The notes: generated from the sequence alone by a model not told the origin. A stretch of 64,000 bases of DNA from Gremmenia infestans (GCA_032629725.1 JAFEVB010000044.1:339354-403353); one strand, 5' to 3'; positions 23,631 through 35,173 are shown, counted from the stretch's first letter. Translations and numbers: made by a program.

Positions 23631-24192
23631 ATAGTTTGTAAATATATATATAGCTTACGCCTAACATCTGATATTCTCACCCATAATGGTCTAAATATAA
23701 GATTTTTTTGAAGCCAATTAGTAGTATAGCTTTATCCTTATTGATTAACTCCGTGTCCCAACGACCACACCTAAAATCTTAAGAGACTTACGATCCAGGT
23801 CATTAATTATAACAGGCTTCCAGATTTACGGCACGTTGGAATAAGTAGACCAATGTAAGAATTTGGTAAAAAAAGAAATTGCATTAATAAGAGTAATAGT
23901 AAATAACTATAACCGCACTCTTACTAAAGACTGTTTATATATATATAAAATCAATACTATAGGAAGCGTATGCTGCGTATAGGTAATTATATTGTAGATA
24001 AAATATTTTAATAGTAGAGACTATTTAGCTATATACTTTAATACTCGAGCTCTATATAGCTAAAAATAGCCTTTCATTTAGTAATTTAATTTCAAGCATA
24101 GACAGAAATATAATAGAGTTTTTACACCATCTACTATATCGTGAAGCTTTAATTCATCTATGAAATCCTAAAATCTGCTATATATGCACAAT
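23631..24192. other. AT-rich convergent spacer
   Basis: This very AT-rich stretch lies between the 3' ends of SDR-2 and the homogentisate dioxygenase gene, with runs such as TATATATATA near 23938. It has no gene and no cluster motif. The composition suggests an old, decayed insertion, but I cannot identify one. Confidence 0.4.
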
Positions 24193-25928
24193 TTAATGGC
24201 TGCCATTTTTCAGGTTGTTTGATTTGCTCAACTTGGCTTCGTGAAGAGCTAATACCTTGTTGACCTCATCTTGGTGTTGAGAAAAGTTATCTGTATTGCT
24301 TATTAGTACTATACTTTGCAAGAGGAAGGCACTTTAAACATACCCACTAAGTTATCCCACATCTTAGGATCATGCTCGTGCTTCTTGTTGCTATTCCAAG
24401 CATAGTCCGTAATAGTGAATGGTCTCGAACTTTCAAACATGATAGCAATAGCACCTTTGGAGATCTGCATGACCGGGGGCTCATTCTCAGTAGCAGCCTT
24501 GAACTCTTCGTAAGCCACTCCATGTGGAACCATTCCACACTCATATGAGGCACCTCCCGGCTGGAACTCGTCAGAGCGGCCGCCATATTCCCCATAGAGG
24601 AGTCCCATGAATTCGGAAGCAACGTTTCGGTGGTAGTAAGGTGGACGGTATGTGTGCGATGCTACGTCCCAGCGTGGTGAGAAGATGAGGAAGTCTGCCA
24701 GTGGTGCTGTTGGATCGCGTGACTTGGCAGTCAGGACGCAGAAGATAGAGGGATCAATGTGGTCAACGGATATGGAACCCACGTTCACAAACTTTGTGAG
24801 GTCGTATTTGTAGGGTACCTAATTCTCCATTAGCGGTCAAGCGAGTCTGAGCGAGGTGAACCTTACATAATTTCCATGCCATGCCACAACATCAAATGGG
24901 CTGTGCTCCTGAGTACTTCGGAAGAATTTCCCACCAAGTTTGTAGATGACTCCCCAACTTTCCTTCTTAATTTCGTACTTGGCGACTGGGTGAAGGAAAT
25001 CTCTGGCGTTTGCGAGACCATTGGCACCCAGTGGGCCCAGCTCTGGAAGCTCAAAGTTGCTTCCCCAGATTTCTAGAATATACCCTCGAGATGGACCATC
25101 GGGCAGGTCTACCTTAAACTTCTGACCCCGCTGGATGATAACAATCTCGCCGGGCTGCACGAACAGCATTCCGAATTCGGTCTGAATATCGAGCGATCCT
25201 TGTTGGGGGCATATCAGGAAGTCTCCATCAGAGTTCACGAAGGCACTGTTTTTCATGTCTGAATTTGCAGCGTAGATGTGAGTTGCAATCCCTTCTCGGA
25301 GTGTTGGATCTCCGGAACCTGCAATCGTCTTCAGACCGGCAACGAAGTCAACGTCGTTACCAGAAGGGATTTCGAACGGAAGCCATGCGAGTTGCGTTGG
25401 TGAAACATGGACTTTACTATTCATTGGTAGAAAGTTCGACTCGGTATCCGGGTTGTCCGGGAGGTCCGTCTATGAGAGTAGTTAGTAACAGAGTGGTGAA
25501 ATGTTTTCACAAACTCACGAAACCTTGATGAGCCACCGAGGGTCTTGCGCGGTAGAGCCATGAGCGTTTATTCATGCTTCGAGGTGCAACAAAAGCGGAA
25601 GCTGTCATGTGCTCGGCGTAAAGTCCGTACCGACAATTTCTGGGGGAATTTTGACCTTGAGGTAAGGTTCCAGGGACTGCTTCTGAGGCAAATCTTGAAG
25701 CTATTAGTGAAGAATGGTAAGTATACCGTTTGGACGTACTCATTGTTGAAACCTGATTGATACTAGAGAACCTTTAGTTAATTGCTAGAAGAGATGAATT
25801 CAGACGATATCTACCTCATATGGATCATTTTTCCGCGTAGCAAAGGATGGTATCTTTCCATCTTGTTGGGTTTCAGCCCAGTGGAAGATATCTTGGTATT
25901 CCTTCGGATTTGATAGTGTTGTCGACAT
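24193..25928 (-). CDS. hmgA: Homogentisate 1,2-dioxygenase
   Basis: This non-heme iron dioxygenase normally opens the ring of homogentisate to maleylacetoacetate. The reading from ATG 25928 (MSTTLSNPKEY) passes through GFNNEF, a second exon with LPQGQNSPR and GLYAEHMTASAF, then WLPFEIP, VAWHGN and PPYYHRNVASEFMGL. The last segment holds two of the known iron ligands (His and Glu); the third is the His in GMVPHG. Five or so short introns join these blocks. A final small exon, after DNLVG, ends NNLKNGSH with the stop at 24193-24195. All core motifs are intact. The usual partners, maleylacetoacetate isomerase and fumarylacetoacetase, are not nearby. It may therefore act on a substituted 2,5-dihydroxyphenyl compound, which is inference. 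Confidence 0.9.
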
Positions 25929-26110
25929 GTTGCAAGACGGAGATACAAGAGGCCAGAGTTCAGCAAAGCTAACTGTAGTAGTAAATGTCTTCTTTAACCT
26001 GAGAGAAATGGCCGGAGAAGCCGTCGATATATGCACTCACTACGTATCATTGCCTTCCCCCCTCCAGGACACGAAGTTAAAAGGTGGAGCATACTATAGT
26101 TTTAAACGAG

Positions 26111-26170
26111 TGGGGTGGTCGTATTTGTGGGGTAACACTTCGGAGTATCCAGTGGCTGTTAATGCGGGGC
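26111..26170 (+). promoter_or_regulatory. Cluster motif array upstream of the dioxygenase
   Basis: GTGGGGT at 26110, an exact TGTGGGGTA at 26126-26134 and GCGGGGC at 26164 lie 180-240 bases upstream of the dioxygenase start. Confidence 0.5.
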
Positions 26171-26221
26171 AGCATCGCCCGTTGTCGTGGCCCCTTGGAA
26201 GTAGGTGGACGAACAATGATT

Positions 26222-26843
26222 AATAAAACCTCACCAACAATCTTGTAAGCTCATTCAGCGTAAGAAGTGCCATCGCTAGGATTGAGTTGGAGACAACGCC
26301 TCATTTGGTGTAGACTTTGATTGGGCGGTCTCGACCCCTCACCGGGCGTCCCCCTTTGACTGAACTCGGCTCTGCGGAGTCCTTGAACAATAGCGCTTGG
26401 AAAGACTTGACTCATCAGCTCACGTTGGTGATTCTCTCGGAACCTCGATGGCTTTCACTTGCAAAATCTTTAATTCATCAGTCACATTACGTGCTATTTT
26501 TCTTTTTTCAATAGGCTGCTAAGCCAGAACAGAAATCAAATAACCCTTACTTTGAAATCCTCAGATTTTCTGGCCCATGAGCAATCCCGATCATTGACGG
26601 ACGAAATGATTCAAACTCGAAATACAATTCGGGAATAACCTGTAGCTCGAAATACAAGTAAACGACTTGCAGTTCAGCTGCTTCAACCTCATCTTGATGT
26701 ATAAAACTTATGAAATGAGCTGATTTATATGCTTTACAAACTCTAAATCTATCATCCTAGTTGTCACACAAATCCCGGAGTACTGCAATAACGTTGGCTG
26801 ATAAATCAAGTAGTGACTTTTGCAATCTACAGCTGTGGTCACC
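26222..26843. other. Spacer upstream of the dioxygenase
   Basis: No gene or repeat can be supported between the dioxygenase promoter and the 3' end of HIBADH-like 2. Confidence 0.4.
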
Positions 26844-27853
26844 TTACTCCGGACCATTTAAGAAACGATATACCACCGAGACATCTCTATCAATACATCT
26901 TGAATCCACTGCAGCCTGCTTGTATAACTCTAGAGCCGCTTGTCCCGTACTTGGCTTGATGCCCACAGCCGCTGCCGCATCAACACCTAACGTCATATCT
27001 TTGACCATCATTTGGGCTTTGAAACCACCTTCATAATCCCGACTTGCGGGAGCATGCGCCACTACCCCCGGAACGGGATTCACATGGTCACACATAAAGC
27101 TCTGACCCGTAGAGTTGTGTATGACTTTGTAGAGGAGGTGTTTGTCAATGCCGGACTTAATTCCAATTGCCATCGCTTCAGCACTGGCCAGAAGAATCGT
27201 TCCCGAAAGGTAGTTGTTGCTGATTTTGGCAGCGAGGCCTGCTCCAAGCTTTCCACAATAAAAGAACTTGGATGGGGTTCCCATCATGCTCATGGTGGCC
27301 TCGAGCTGTGGGTGGATGTCGAAGCCTGCACTGGGTTCCTGTGATCCTATCATAAAGGAGAGCGTTCCTGCAAGAGCACCAGGCACTCCACCCTAGAAGT
27401 CAAGGTTAGAAGGCTTTTTCGCACGGGAGAGAGTAATTCGAAACTACTTACCGAGACTGGTGTGTCAATATATATCCCACTACTAGCATCCAGTATTGCA
27501 TTTCCAACATCCCTGGCTGTTTGTGCATCAATTGTGCTACATTCTAACATCAGCCGTTTTTGGTTGCTCTTTGCCGCAACAATACCATTCTTCGCATCTA
27601 GATACACAGTTTTTACATGTGAAGCCGCCGGAATTATTGAGATGATGATATCGGCCATGTCCGCGACTTCTCGCGCGGAAGACACAACCTTGATAGGTCC
27701 ATAAGATGAATTCTCCGCCACAAATCTTTCACAGAATGGAGAGTGGACGTCATAAATGTATAACGTGCTTCCCGGTGAGGCCTTCCGACGGATATTGAGG
27801 GCCATAGGGTATCCCATTGCGCCAAGGCCGATAAATCCGTAATGAATTGCCAT
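26844..27853 (-). CDS. 3-hydroxyisobutyrate dehydrogenase-like (beta-hydroxyacid dehydrogenase 2)
   Basis: This is a paralogue of HIBADH-like 1. The cofactor motif is GFIGLGAMGYPM at the N-terminus, followed by LECSTID. DTPVS is then joined across one intron (27394-27452) to GGVPGALAGTLSFM. The catalytic-lysine region is LAAKISNNYLSG. The C-terminal domain has GGFKAQMMVKDMTLGVDAAA and CIDRDVSVVYRFLNG, clearly aligned with the same blocks of the first copy. The start is ATG 27853 (MAIHYGFIG), and the gene is divergent from MBL-2. All blocks are intact. Confidence 0.88.
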
Positions 27854-28003
27854 TTGTCCTTCTGTATTGAGTTGCGAAAATGGTTACCCTCAACAAACGT
27901 TGCAATTACATCAATTGTACGAATAGGCAACAGCAGCAGGCTATGTTATTTTGGTCAACGCAACTTTATTAATTTTGAGGACTCCGGGAGTGGCTACTGT
28001 ATG

Positions 28004-28022
28004 TACCCCGCCCTTCCCCACA
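28004..28022 (-). promoter_or_regulatory. Two cluster motifs in the HIBADH-like 2 / MBL-2 divergent promoter
   Basis: TACCCCGCC (28004-28012) and TTCCCCACA (28014-28022) lie in the 283-base spacer, about 150-170 bases from the dehydrogenase start and 115-133 bases from the MBL-2 start. Confidence 0.5.
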
Positions 28023-28136
28023 TAAAGATACTCGCCGGGGAATGAGGGGAATGAGAAAGATCCAGGTGTATGTAGGAGAACCTTTGAGATTATTGCTTTT
28101 TAAATAAGTTGTACGATATCACATTCGATCAATAAC

Positions 28137-29272
28137 ATGTCAGATTCAGGCACGCAGCTTTTGCCGCTGCCCGTAGACGCCTCATATGTGGAGCTTCACT
28201 GTCTCGACGGTGGTAGTTTTGTCGCAGTGGCCTCGAAGATACACGCGGGTGCGAGCGACGACACCTTTCGCATGTATAACTGGGCATTCTGCATAAAAGA
28301 TATCCAGACGGGAAGACAAGTGATGTGGGATCTGGGGCTTAGTGGAGTAGAACACGTTCCTTTACCCTCACGAAAGCGTCCCCGTGGATGAATGTAGACT
28401 GAAAGACTCAGATAACAGAAAGCTATACGCCCTGGGTACAGAAGTATATGCTATCACAGACGGAAGCAGTGGGCCCGAGAAAATCCATATGTGAGCAGTT
28501 AGCAAAGAGAAACGTCAGAGGAAACGAGATAGACTCTGTTTTATTCAGGTGCCGAAGCTTAAACATCGCCTTGAATAGATCGATACTTACTACTATATAA
28601 GCCACGCACATTGGGATCATTGCCGGCCGATTGATACAGAGTTCCCGGCAGCATGCGCATTCTTTGGTCCTGGTACAGCAGAGCATTGTTCTCCTGGGCA
28701 CTTGGCTTCAGAAGACGCCAAAGATACGGTGCAGTGGGACGGGAGATACTTCGACTCACTAAGGTGCACTCAAAATTGGAAGGAATTCAGTGGTCCTTGG
28801 GTCAGGTTTGGGGCATTTGAGAAGGCTATGGACTTCTTTGGAAATGGGAGCTTCTGGATTATTCAAGCTCCTGGACATATGCCGGGAAATTTGTGTGCTG
28901 TTGCACATGTCAGGGACAACCAGTGGGTTGTGCTTGGAAGTGATTGTTGTCACTCGAGGTAAGCCTTTGCCTGTCATTTCCTGGACAAGAGATGCTAAAT
29001 CCTTGAGCAGGCGCATTTTCGATGGGTTAGAGCAGTTTGCCGTGTGGGAAAATCCCAATGGCTGTTCAGCTTCCTTGCAAGCAGATCTTCCAGCAGCAAA
29101 AGACACCATAAGGAGAATTAGATTGATGGAAAAAGAGCTAGGATGTCATGTCGCATTTGCACATGACACTGAGTGGATGAAGAAGGGTCTTAATCAGACG
29201 TTAATGGCCATGTTAGATAGTGACATGAAGAGAGCTACGAAGGAAAGACTACCTTTCCAAGCCGTGGTTTAG
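28137..29272 (+). CDS. Metallo-beta-lactamase-fold hydrolase (lactonase-like, MBL-2)
   Basis: The gene starts at ATG 28137. The first exon ends at MWDLGLSGVEH. The second carries EQLAKRNVRGNEIDSVLF, and the third opens with the zinc motif SHAHWDHCRPI, whose serine codon spans the intron. These joins put every ligand in one frame: the HxHxDH motif, the histidine of APGHMPGN, the aspartate of GSDCCHS and the histidine of FAHDTEW. A last intron near 28960-29010 joins CHSR to RIFDG. The product is similar in plan to MBL-1, but its metal loop has Cys after the DH where MBL-1 has His. Hydrolysis of a lactone or ester is inferred. Confidence 0.8.
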
Positions 29273-29601
29273 TTTTGTGATTGTAACCCTGTATAATTAG
29301 ACACTACTATCGATGAGCTATGGAAATAATAGCGAATGGACCTCACGGATTCCTAAATCTGCTTATATTTAATGGAATTTCAGTGAGTATCTAGCTACAC
29401 ACGACTCCATAAATCAATAGTCCGTAAAGTCTCGTTCAAGTGTCAAAAGGTAGTCCACACACCAGAACGGGGGAATTAAATGAAGTTCGAGAGCTTTTTT
29501 TAATTGAAAACCCCCGCCCAAACCCCAGATGAGAGGTCTAATTTAAATTTAGAACAGAACTGAGCAACCCAGGCGCTGGTGACCATAGGGTCTGCTCTAC
29601 G

Positions 29602-29623
29602 AGTGGGGCTACAATGCGGGGAA
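29602..29623 (+). promoter_or_regulatory. Degenerate cluster motifs upstream of the NmrA-like gene
   Basis: AGTGGGGCTA (29602-29611) and TGCGGGGAA (29615-29623) lie 107-128 bases upstream of the ATG at 29730. The second differs from TGYGGGGTA by one base. A CCCCGCC lies further out at 29512. Confidence 0.4.
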
Positions 29624-29729
29624 GTGAATGCAGAATCATATATGAAACTTGCTGAACGTATACTTTAAATCCTGTTACGCACTCCTGTCTTCTCTAGGGA
29701 CACATGAACAGTACACATACATCATTATC

Positions 29730-30702
29730 ATGACTTTGAAAATTGGAGTGATTGGTCCTGCTGGATTTGGAGGATCTTATCTCTGCATCGAGTTGCTAAA
29801 TCGTGGTCACCGGGTCTTTGGCATATCAAGAGCACCCCAAAAGTTAGGATCTCATCAACTATATACACCGGTCTCGGCAGATGTCAATGCCCTAAGTATA
29901 GTCGAGCTTGCAGAAGTATTCAACGGTTTGGATGTCGTGGTCAACCAATATGGCCCTCATAGTGCTGGGCATGAGGCACTACAATATAGTAAGTCTCCTC
30001 CTCTATACCACTTAAGTTCAGGAAGCCACTAAAGTTATTACAGTGCCGTTTCTTGAAGTTACAAGGAAGATCGTTCTAGCTATCAGATCAGCGAAAGTTG
30101 GCTACTTTATAATGGTTGGTGGTTGTGGGAGTCTATTCATGCCAGGCTCATTAGAGAGATGCGTTCTCGAGGACAAAGATTGGTGGATGTCGTACCGTCG
30201 CGGAATCGCAGACAGTGAGGCTCATACGTCTTATATGGAAGATCGGCTGGGTCCGATGGGCTCGGGTTTACGTGCCTACCGCAATGCTCGAATCGCCAAA
30301 GCATCTGGAAACACTTCTGATGAAACCGAAAAGGTGATCGAGGAGTATGAGGGATACGTGCGTAGTAATGACAAGGCCCTTGTATTTGTTACAGCATGTC
30401 GTACCAGCTTTATGTTTTTTGATGGAAACACCGCATTCCCTTGGACGTTCGTATCTCCTCCCGCACTTTATCGCCCGGGTCGGAGAACTGGAGCCTATGA
30501 TATTCAATTCGACGTGTTGCCGGTGAAAGGAGACGAAAAATATCCCAAGAATCTTGATGGTCGGTTACATGGGATCTCAGCTTCGGATATGGCTATCGCC
30601 ATTGCAGACGAGGCCGAGGGCAAGAAAAAGAAGTGGAGGCATTGGACAGCTTTTGCTGATATGTCAGATGATACGCCAACACCTAGCTACTTATCTTTAT
30701 AA
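29730..30702 (+). CDS. NmrA-like / atypical SDR NAD(P)-binding protein
   Basis: The N-terminus IGVIGPAGFGGSYLCIELLNRGH is a Rossmann cofactor site of the extended or atypical SDR type. It is followed by DVVVNQYGPH and, after one intron (about 29989-30043), by MPFLEVTRKIVLAI and FIMVGGCGSLF. The Met codon spans the splice site. Later segments include YRPGRRTGAYDIQFDVL and HGISASDMAIAIADE, as in YwnB- and NmrA-related proteins. No Tyr-x-x-x-Lys pair is obvious, so it may be a reductase of unusual type or a redox-sensing protein. The ATG at 29730 is preferred because it begins the Rossmann strand. Its exact reaction is unknown. Confidence 0.75.
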
Positions 30703-31001
30703 GAATTTCATGTACTTAGTTCATCGAATCAAAAACCCCTGATCATTAACATCAAGAATCGTAAGAGCTCTCCTGGTATACACAGGTAACAGCCAAGGAA
30801 TAGTTTCTTCTAACAGTCTCCTATCTCCATCCTGTTTATGCTATAGTGTTTCCGCAATTGATTTTGTGTTCTTCTTCGACAAGCCAGACTAGATGGCAAT
30901 GACGTTGGTATAACAGCTCATATCGAAATCTTCCATGATTGGGCCAATGACAAAAGAGTGTTAAAAGAGAAGGGGTGCTGTGACTAGGTTCTCCGCAAAA
31001 G

Positions 31002-31010
31002 TACCCCACA
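31002..31010 (-). promoter_or_regulatory. Cluster motif TGTGGGGTA (minus strand)
   Basis: TACCCCACA on the plus strand lies 159 bases upstream of the P450-2 start. Confidence 0.5.
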
Positions 31011-31168
31011 CAATATTGGCTACTATGAACTTTCAATTTCTTCACCACATATATCCCAACTTCATATCTAAATACGAAAAACTTTTCAACGCTCATAACT
31101 TCAAGGTCTACCATAAGGATTCCTCTCGGCGCATCTCGACACATTCGCCAATCACGTCGTAACTCCCG

Positions 31169-32916
31169 ATGGCTATCTCACAACTATTGAGCCATTTCTC
31201 CTATGCTTATGCAGGTCTAGTAACTGGCGTACTGATCATAGCATATTTTAAGCACAGAGCAAGATGGGCCCCAGCCGACCTCCGTAGAGTTCCTGGCCCT
31301 CGTGGACTTCCGCTTGTTGGCAATACGCTTCAACTAGGTCCACGACCGCAGAAGCAACTGATGAAGTGGGCAAGCGAATATGGAGAGGTTATGCAAGTAC
31401 AGATTGGTTGGGAGAATTGGGTATTTCTAAACACACCACAAGCCGTGAAAGAGATACTGGACAAACAATCCGCCATTACCTCAGGACGCGCACCCATGCC
31501 CGTCGGCAATGATCTTATTAGTGGTGGATATCGTTTCTTACTCATGACCTATACGCCTACTTGGAGAAAGCTCAGAACAATCGTCCACAAACTTCTTACA
31601 CCTAGTGTATCAAACACATTCATGCCTTCACAGCTTTTTGAAGCTAAAAATCTTGTGTTCGACCTGATGACCGACAACGCGAATGAGGAAGATTTCTACA
31701 TGCACGTTAGGCGCTATACTACATCAGTTGTCTTGACCTCTACTTACGGTCGAAGGGTGCAAAAATGGGTATGTTTTACTAAAAGTCTCTCTTGTGTATT
31801 TTCTGACATTGGTCGCAGCAAAGCGAAGACGTGGAGGAAATATATGGTCTTATGAAAGAATTTTCTGATAGCACTGCACCAGGTGCATTTATAGCAGATA
31901 TGATTCCTCCACTTGCTAAGCTACCAACGTTTCTTCAATGGTGGAGAGAACGGGCATTGCGATACCAGTACCGCCAAACCAAGATCTGGATGAAATATTG
32001 GTCCAATCTAATGCTTCAGATCGATCAGAAGCAGGCTCCAGAGTGCTTTGTAAAGCACTTTGCCGAGACTGATTACAAGGCACAAGGGATTAGTGAGGTG
32101 CAAGCTGCATTCGTTGCCGGTACCATGATCGAGGTAAGATCAAAAGCTTTGAAAAGAGTAGGCTGTTAATAACAAGTAAACTAGGCCGGTTCAGAAACAA
32201 CGTCGTCCTCCCTGAACAGTGCCATTCTGTACCTCGCAGCTAATCCGGCCGTACAAGCTCGAGCACATGTTGAGCTCGATGAAGTTGTCGGGCTCTCAGC
32301 ATCTCCAACTTTCGAACATGAGACTCGACTACCTTACATTCGTGCAATGGTCAAAGAAATCCTCAGAATTCGACCAGTCACAAATATTGGCACCCCTCAT
32401 TATGCAACAGCCGACGTCATATACAAAGACTTCTTCATACCAAAAGGCACGGTTATCTCTATACACCAGTACGCCATCCACTATGATACTTCTCGCTACG
32501 AGAACCCGGAGAGTTTCAGGCCAGAACGCTATCTGAACCACCCTCTTAAGGCTGGGGCATATTCTGGGCAATCGGACCCGTACGCCCGTGACCATTTCGA
32601 CTTTGGGGCTGGGCGCAGAATATGTCCCGGTATGCACTTAGCAGAGAATTCCCTATTTATCACGCTTGCAAAAATCTTATGGGCTTTTCATATCAAGCCT
32701 CCATTACAAGCTGATGGAAAGCTTCAACCGGTGGACACATCTGATGATGCATATGAATTGGGTGCAAACACTCTCCCTAAAGTCTTCAAAGTACGGTTCG
32801 TACCCAGGGATACTACAAGGGAACAAGTCACTCGGCAGGAGTGGTTAGATGCTCAAAAAGATGGATTTTTTCTGGGCCAGGTCAAGGTGAATGTAGATGG
32901 TGTGGCGTCGGCTTGA
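31169..32916 (+). CDS. Cytochrome P450 monooxygenase (cluster P450-2)
   Basis: ATG 31169 is followed by a membrane anchor and the hinge RRVPGPRGLPLVGNTL. The I-helix AGSETTSS begins the third exon, the ExxR is in KEILRIRP, the PERF-type motif is FRPERYL and the heme loop is FGAGRRICPGMHLAE. Two introns, near 31769-31819 and 32133-32186, interrupt the chain after RRVQKW and after GTMIE. The C-terminus is long and ends VNVDGVASA. The protein is close in plan to P450-3 (QWWRERALRY, DPYARDHF and heme loop shared), which points to a duplication. Substrate unknown; an oxidation step in the pathway is inferred. Confidence 0.88.
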
Positions 32917-33846
32917 TATCGTGAATATAGAGGGAAGGGGGGACTCAGCGGATCAAAAGATTTCCTTGTCATTGTATCTGGCTGTTCTTATAGGTCTAGT
33001 GCCTGCCTGTTATTAAGAACCAATGATAATAACAACTAAAATTGTTATTATCATATCTGAAAACCTACCTCACAGGTACAAGAGAGTGTCACTCATCCCC
33101 CAGCCTGGATCATGAACGTGTAATAGAACATGAAAATTATATACAGCAAAATGGCTCAGGCTAGACGAAGACTCGCACAATGCTTTGATATCAAGATCCA
33201 AATTCCTGAAAGCCCACGTATAAATTCCGTAGAAACGCTGGTAAGAACCTAGGTATCGAATGCACCTCCTGCCCTAGTTAAAATCCAGTGAGCATTAATC
33301 ATATGCTAATTTCCCAAGCATGCAGCTGTATAGTTAGATAATGAATGACCTGGGAAAAGAACATCTCCAAATGTTATACTCATAATCACGTGTTTTGACA
33401 CTGTATATATGTCACATAGATGCATACCAGAAAGCGGTGTAAGAACCATTTCATGACTAGTTGCTAGGCACAGCTTAAACAGCGCCTCCTACTGGCTGCA
33501 GCTTGCCTGCACTAAGCTAGCGTAGTTAGACGCTCTGTCAAGGCCATTGCGTCTACTTAAAGAGCTATATAAGGGATGGAAGATAGGGAAGAAGAGATCC
33601 TAAGGTTAGATTCAGATGCTAATGCATTAAAGGATAGAGGTTTCCTAAGTAGAAATCTCTACATTTACGGAGTACAGCTCAGCCTAGCAAACGCTGAGCT
33701 AGACCAGACTGCCTCACGTGATTCTCATAAAACGTTCGACTTTTGTTATCCCTATTCGGGCCCCAATTCTAGCACCTTAAACCTTAAGATACCTTTCAGA
33801 AGTTTCTACTTTCAGCCCTTCTGGAGCCAAACACCAAGACAATCAT

Positions 33847-33869
33847 GGTGGGTGCCTTAGGCACCCACC
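33847..33869. other. Perfect 10-bp hairpin
   Basis: GGTGGGTGCC and GGCACCCACC form a perfect inverted repeat with a three-base loop (TTA). It lies about 100 bases left of the orphan motif array. It could be a protein-binding palindrome or an RNA stem. Confidence 0.5.
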
Positions 33870-33965
33870 GGTACATGGTCGGCTCCTGCCACAACTTCCT
33901 ACAATGTAGCCACAAATCAACCCTGCATCGCGACTCCCACAAAAAAATAGCACGATGCAGCTCCA

Positions 33966-34057
33966 TGTGGGGAATTTAAACTATGAAGGTCTGGTTTTGA
34001 CGAAGTATATGCCAGAAATGCGATGTGGGGTATCATGTATGTGGGGTATGTGGGGTA
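33966..34057 (+). promoter_or_regulatory. Orphan array of four cluster motifs
   Basis: TGTGGGGAA at 33966 is followed by three exact TGTGGGGTA copies at 34024-34032, 34040-34048 and 34049-34057, the last two directly adjoining. They lie between the 3' ends of P450-2 and SDR-3, the densest array in the window, with no annotated gene start nearby. Confidence 0.55.
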
Positions 34058-34158
34058 ATTGTAGGCTAGTTGCTACCCCCTTCACCACCGCCAAGGTGTT
34101 AAGCCTCAGGGCTCATAGTGTTGCAATGAAAATCGGAGATGTCACTTTTTCTGGTGAA

Positions 34159-35042
34159 TTATGATTCTGCTAAATACGCTTCATCCCAAAGAGATTTAGA
34201 CTTAGTCCCCAACCATCGCTGCGATTCGTTGGCCCAATCTGGCTGCTCCCGGTAGTAGAGCTGGTCCAAACTAAGCTCTACAACCTTCCCCGACATGGTA
34301 TCATCCGCAAGGAAAGTGTCATGAGCTCTAAGTACCGTGCTCATTGGTGTTATGTGCTCTTTCGGGAACAAATGAAGCACATGTGGCGGGCATAAACCGG
34401 TAGGCACAAAAGCAGGGCAAATGCAATTTACTGTGATAGAGTCCTCGGCCATAAATCGAGATCCGCAAGCTCTTGTGAGTCCCACTAGTGCATGCTTTGC
34501 TGCTGTGTACAGGGGATTTGTATCCATAGGACTGTTTGAAGATGGTCAGCGATATCATGCTACCACGAGATTGTCACTTACTACAGCCCAGCAGCCGAAG
34601 AGGTGATAACGATCTTCCCTCCTTTTTTGTCTGCATTTCTTCTCGCATAATACTTGAACAACCATATACCCTGCACCACAGCATCTAGATCAACCTTCAA
34701 CGTCACCAGATTCAACTCCTTCGGCCCCCCTCGCTCATCTAATTCCTCTTTAGTGGAGTAGAGGCTTTGTTTGTCATCAATGCCGGCGTTGAGGGCTGCA
34801 AAATCAAGTCGTTGACCCCCAAACTCAAACGCCTTAGCGAAGAGATTCGCTTGTTGTGAGTAGATGGACACGTCGGTTGGAATGAATAGAACATCATCTC
34901 CGAGCTCTGCAGCAAGTTTATCGCCAATGGTTGCATTGGTATCTGCCATGCAAACTCGCCAATTTTGAGAAAGCAAGTGCTTGGTCAGGGCGAGTCCCAA
35001 GCCGGAGGCGGCCCCAGTAACGATTGCAAGCTTCTTCGACAT
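34159..35042 (-). CDS. Short-chain dehydrogenase/reductase (SDR-3)
   Basis: ATG 35042 begins MSKKLAIVTGAASGLGLAL with the cofactor motif TGAASGLG. The acidic residue after strand 2 is in CMADTN, which points to NAD(H). The NAG motif is ALNAG, the serine is in ITSSAAG and the catalytic pair is in YTAAK. One intron near 34531-34582 joins SSAAGLY to PMDTNPLY in frame. The product is more like the 15-hydroxyprostaglandin dehydrogenase type than SDR-1 and SDR-2 and is not their close paralogue. It lies between two P450 genes, so oxidation of a P450-made alcohol is a reasonable inference. Confidence 0.84.
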
Positions 35043-35141
35043 TCTTTAGATAATATTGATTACACAGTGCTTCCAAGGATGAAGAAATGTTAAGTGCTGG
35101 GGGTGGCATACTTATGTATTATTGTGAACTCTTACAGCTCT

Positions 35142-35173
35142 TGCGGGGTATATAAAGCCGTAAAAGGTGGGGT
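35142..35173 (+). promoter_or_regulatory. Two cluster motifs upstream of SDR-3
   Basis: TGCGGGGTA (35142-35150, exact) and GTGGGGT (35167-35173) lie 100-131 bases upstream of the SDR-3 start. TATATAAAG, a TATA-like box for the opposite orientation, adjoins the first. Confidence 0.5.

Larger units (their letters stand above)
32917..34158. other. 1.2-kb spacer between two 3' ends
   Basis: Both flanking genes end here, so no promoter is expected, yet it carries an array of the cluster motif at its right end and a strong hairpin (listed separately). A plus-strand frame at 33576-33860 has no recognisable domain and I do not call it. Confidence 0.45.

Noticed and set aside
9626..29272. A recent inverted duplication centred on the two esterases
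   Set aside because: Gene order and orientation of the other pairs do not mirror, and the paralogues are too diverged by eye.
33576..33860. 94-codon plus-strand reading frame
   Set aside because: No recognisable domain and no convincing promoter or intron pattern. The compositional pattern is ordinary spacer, and it runs into the hairpin.
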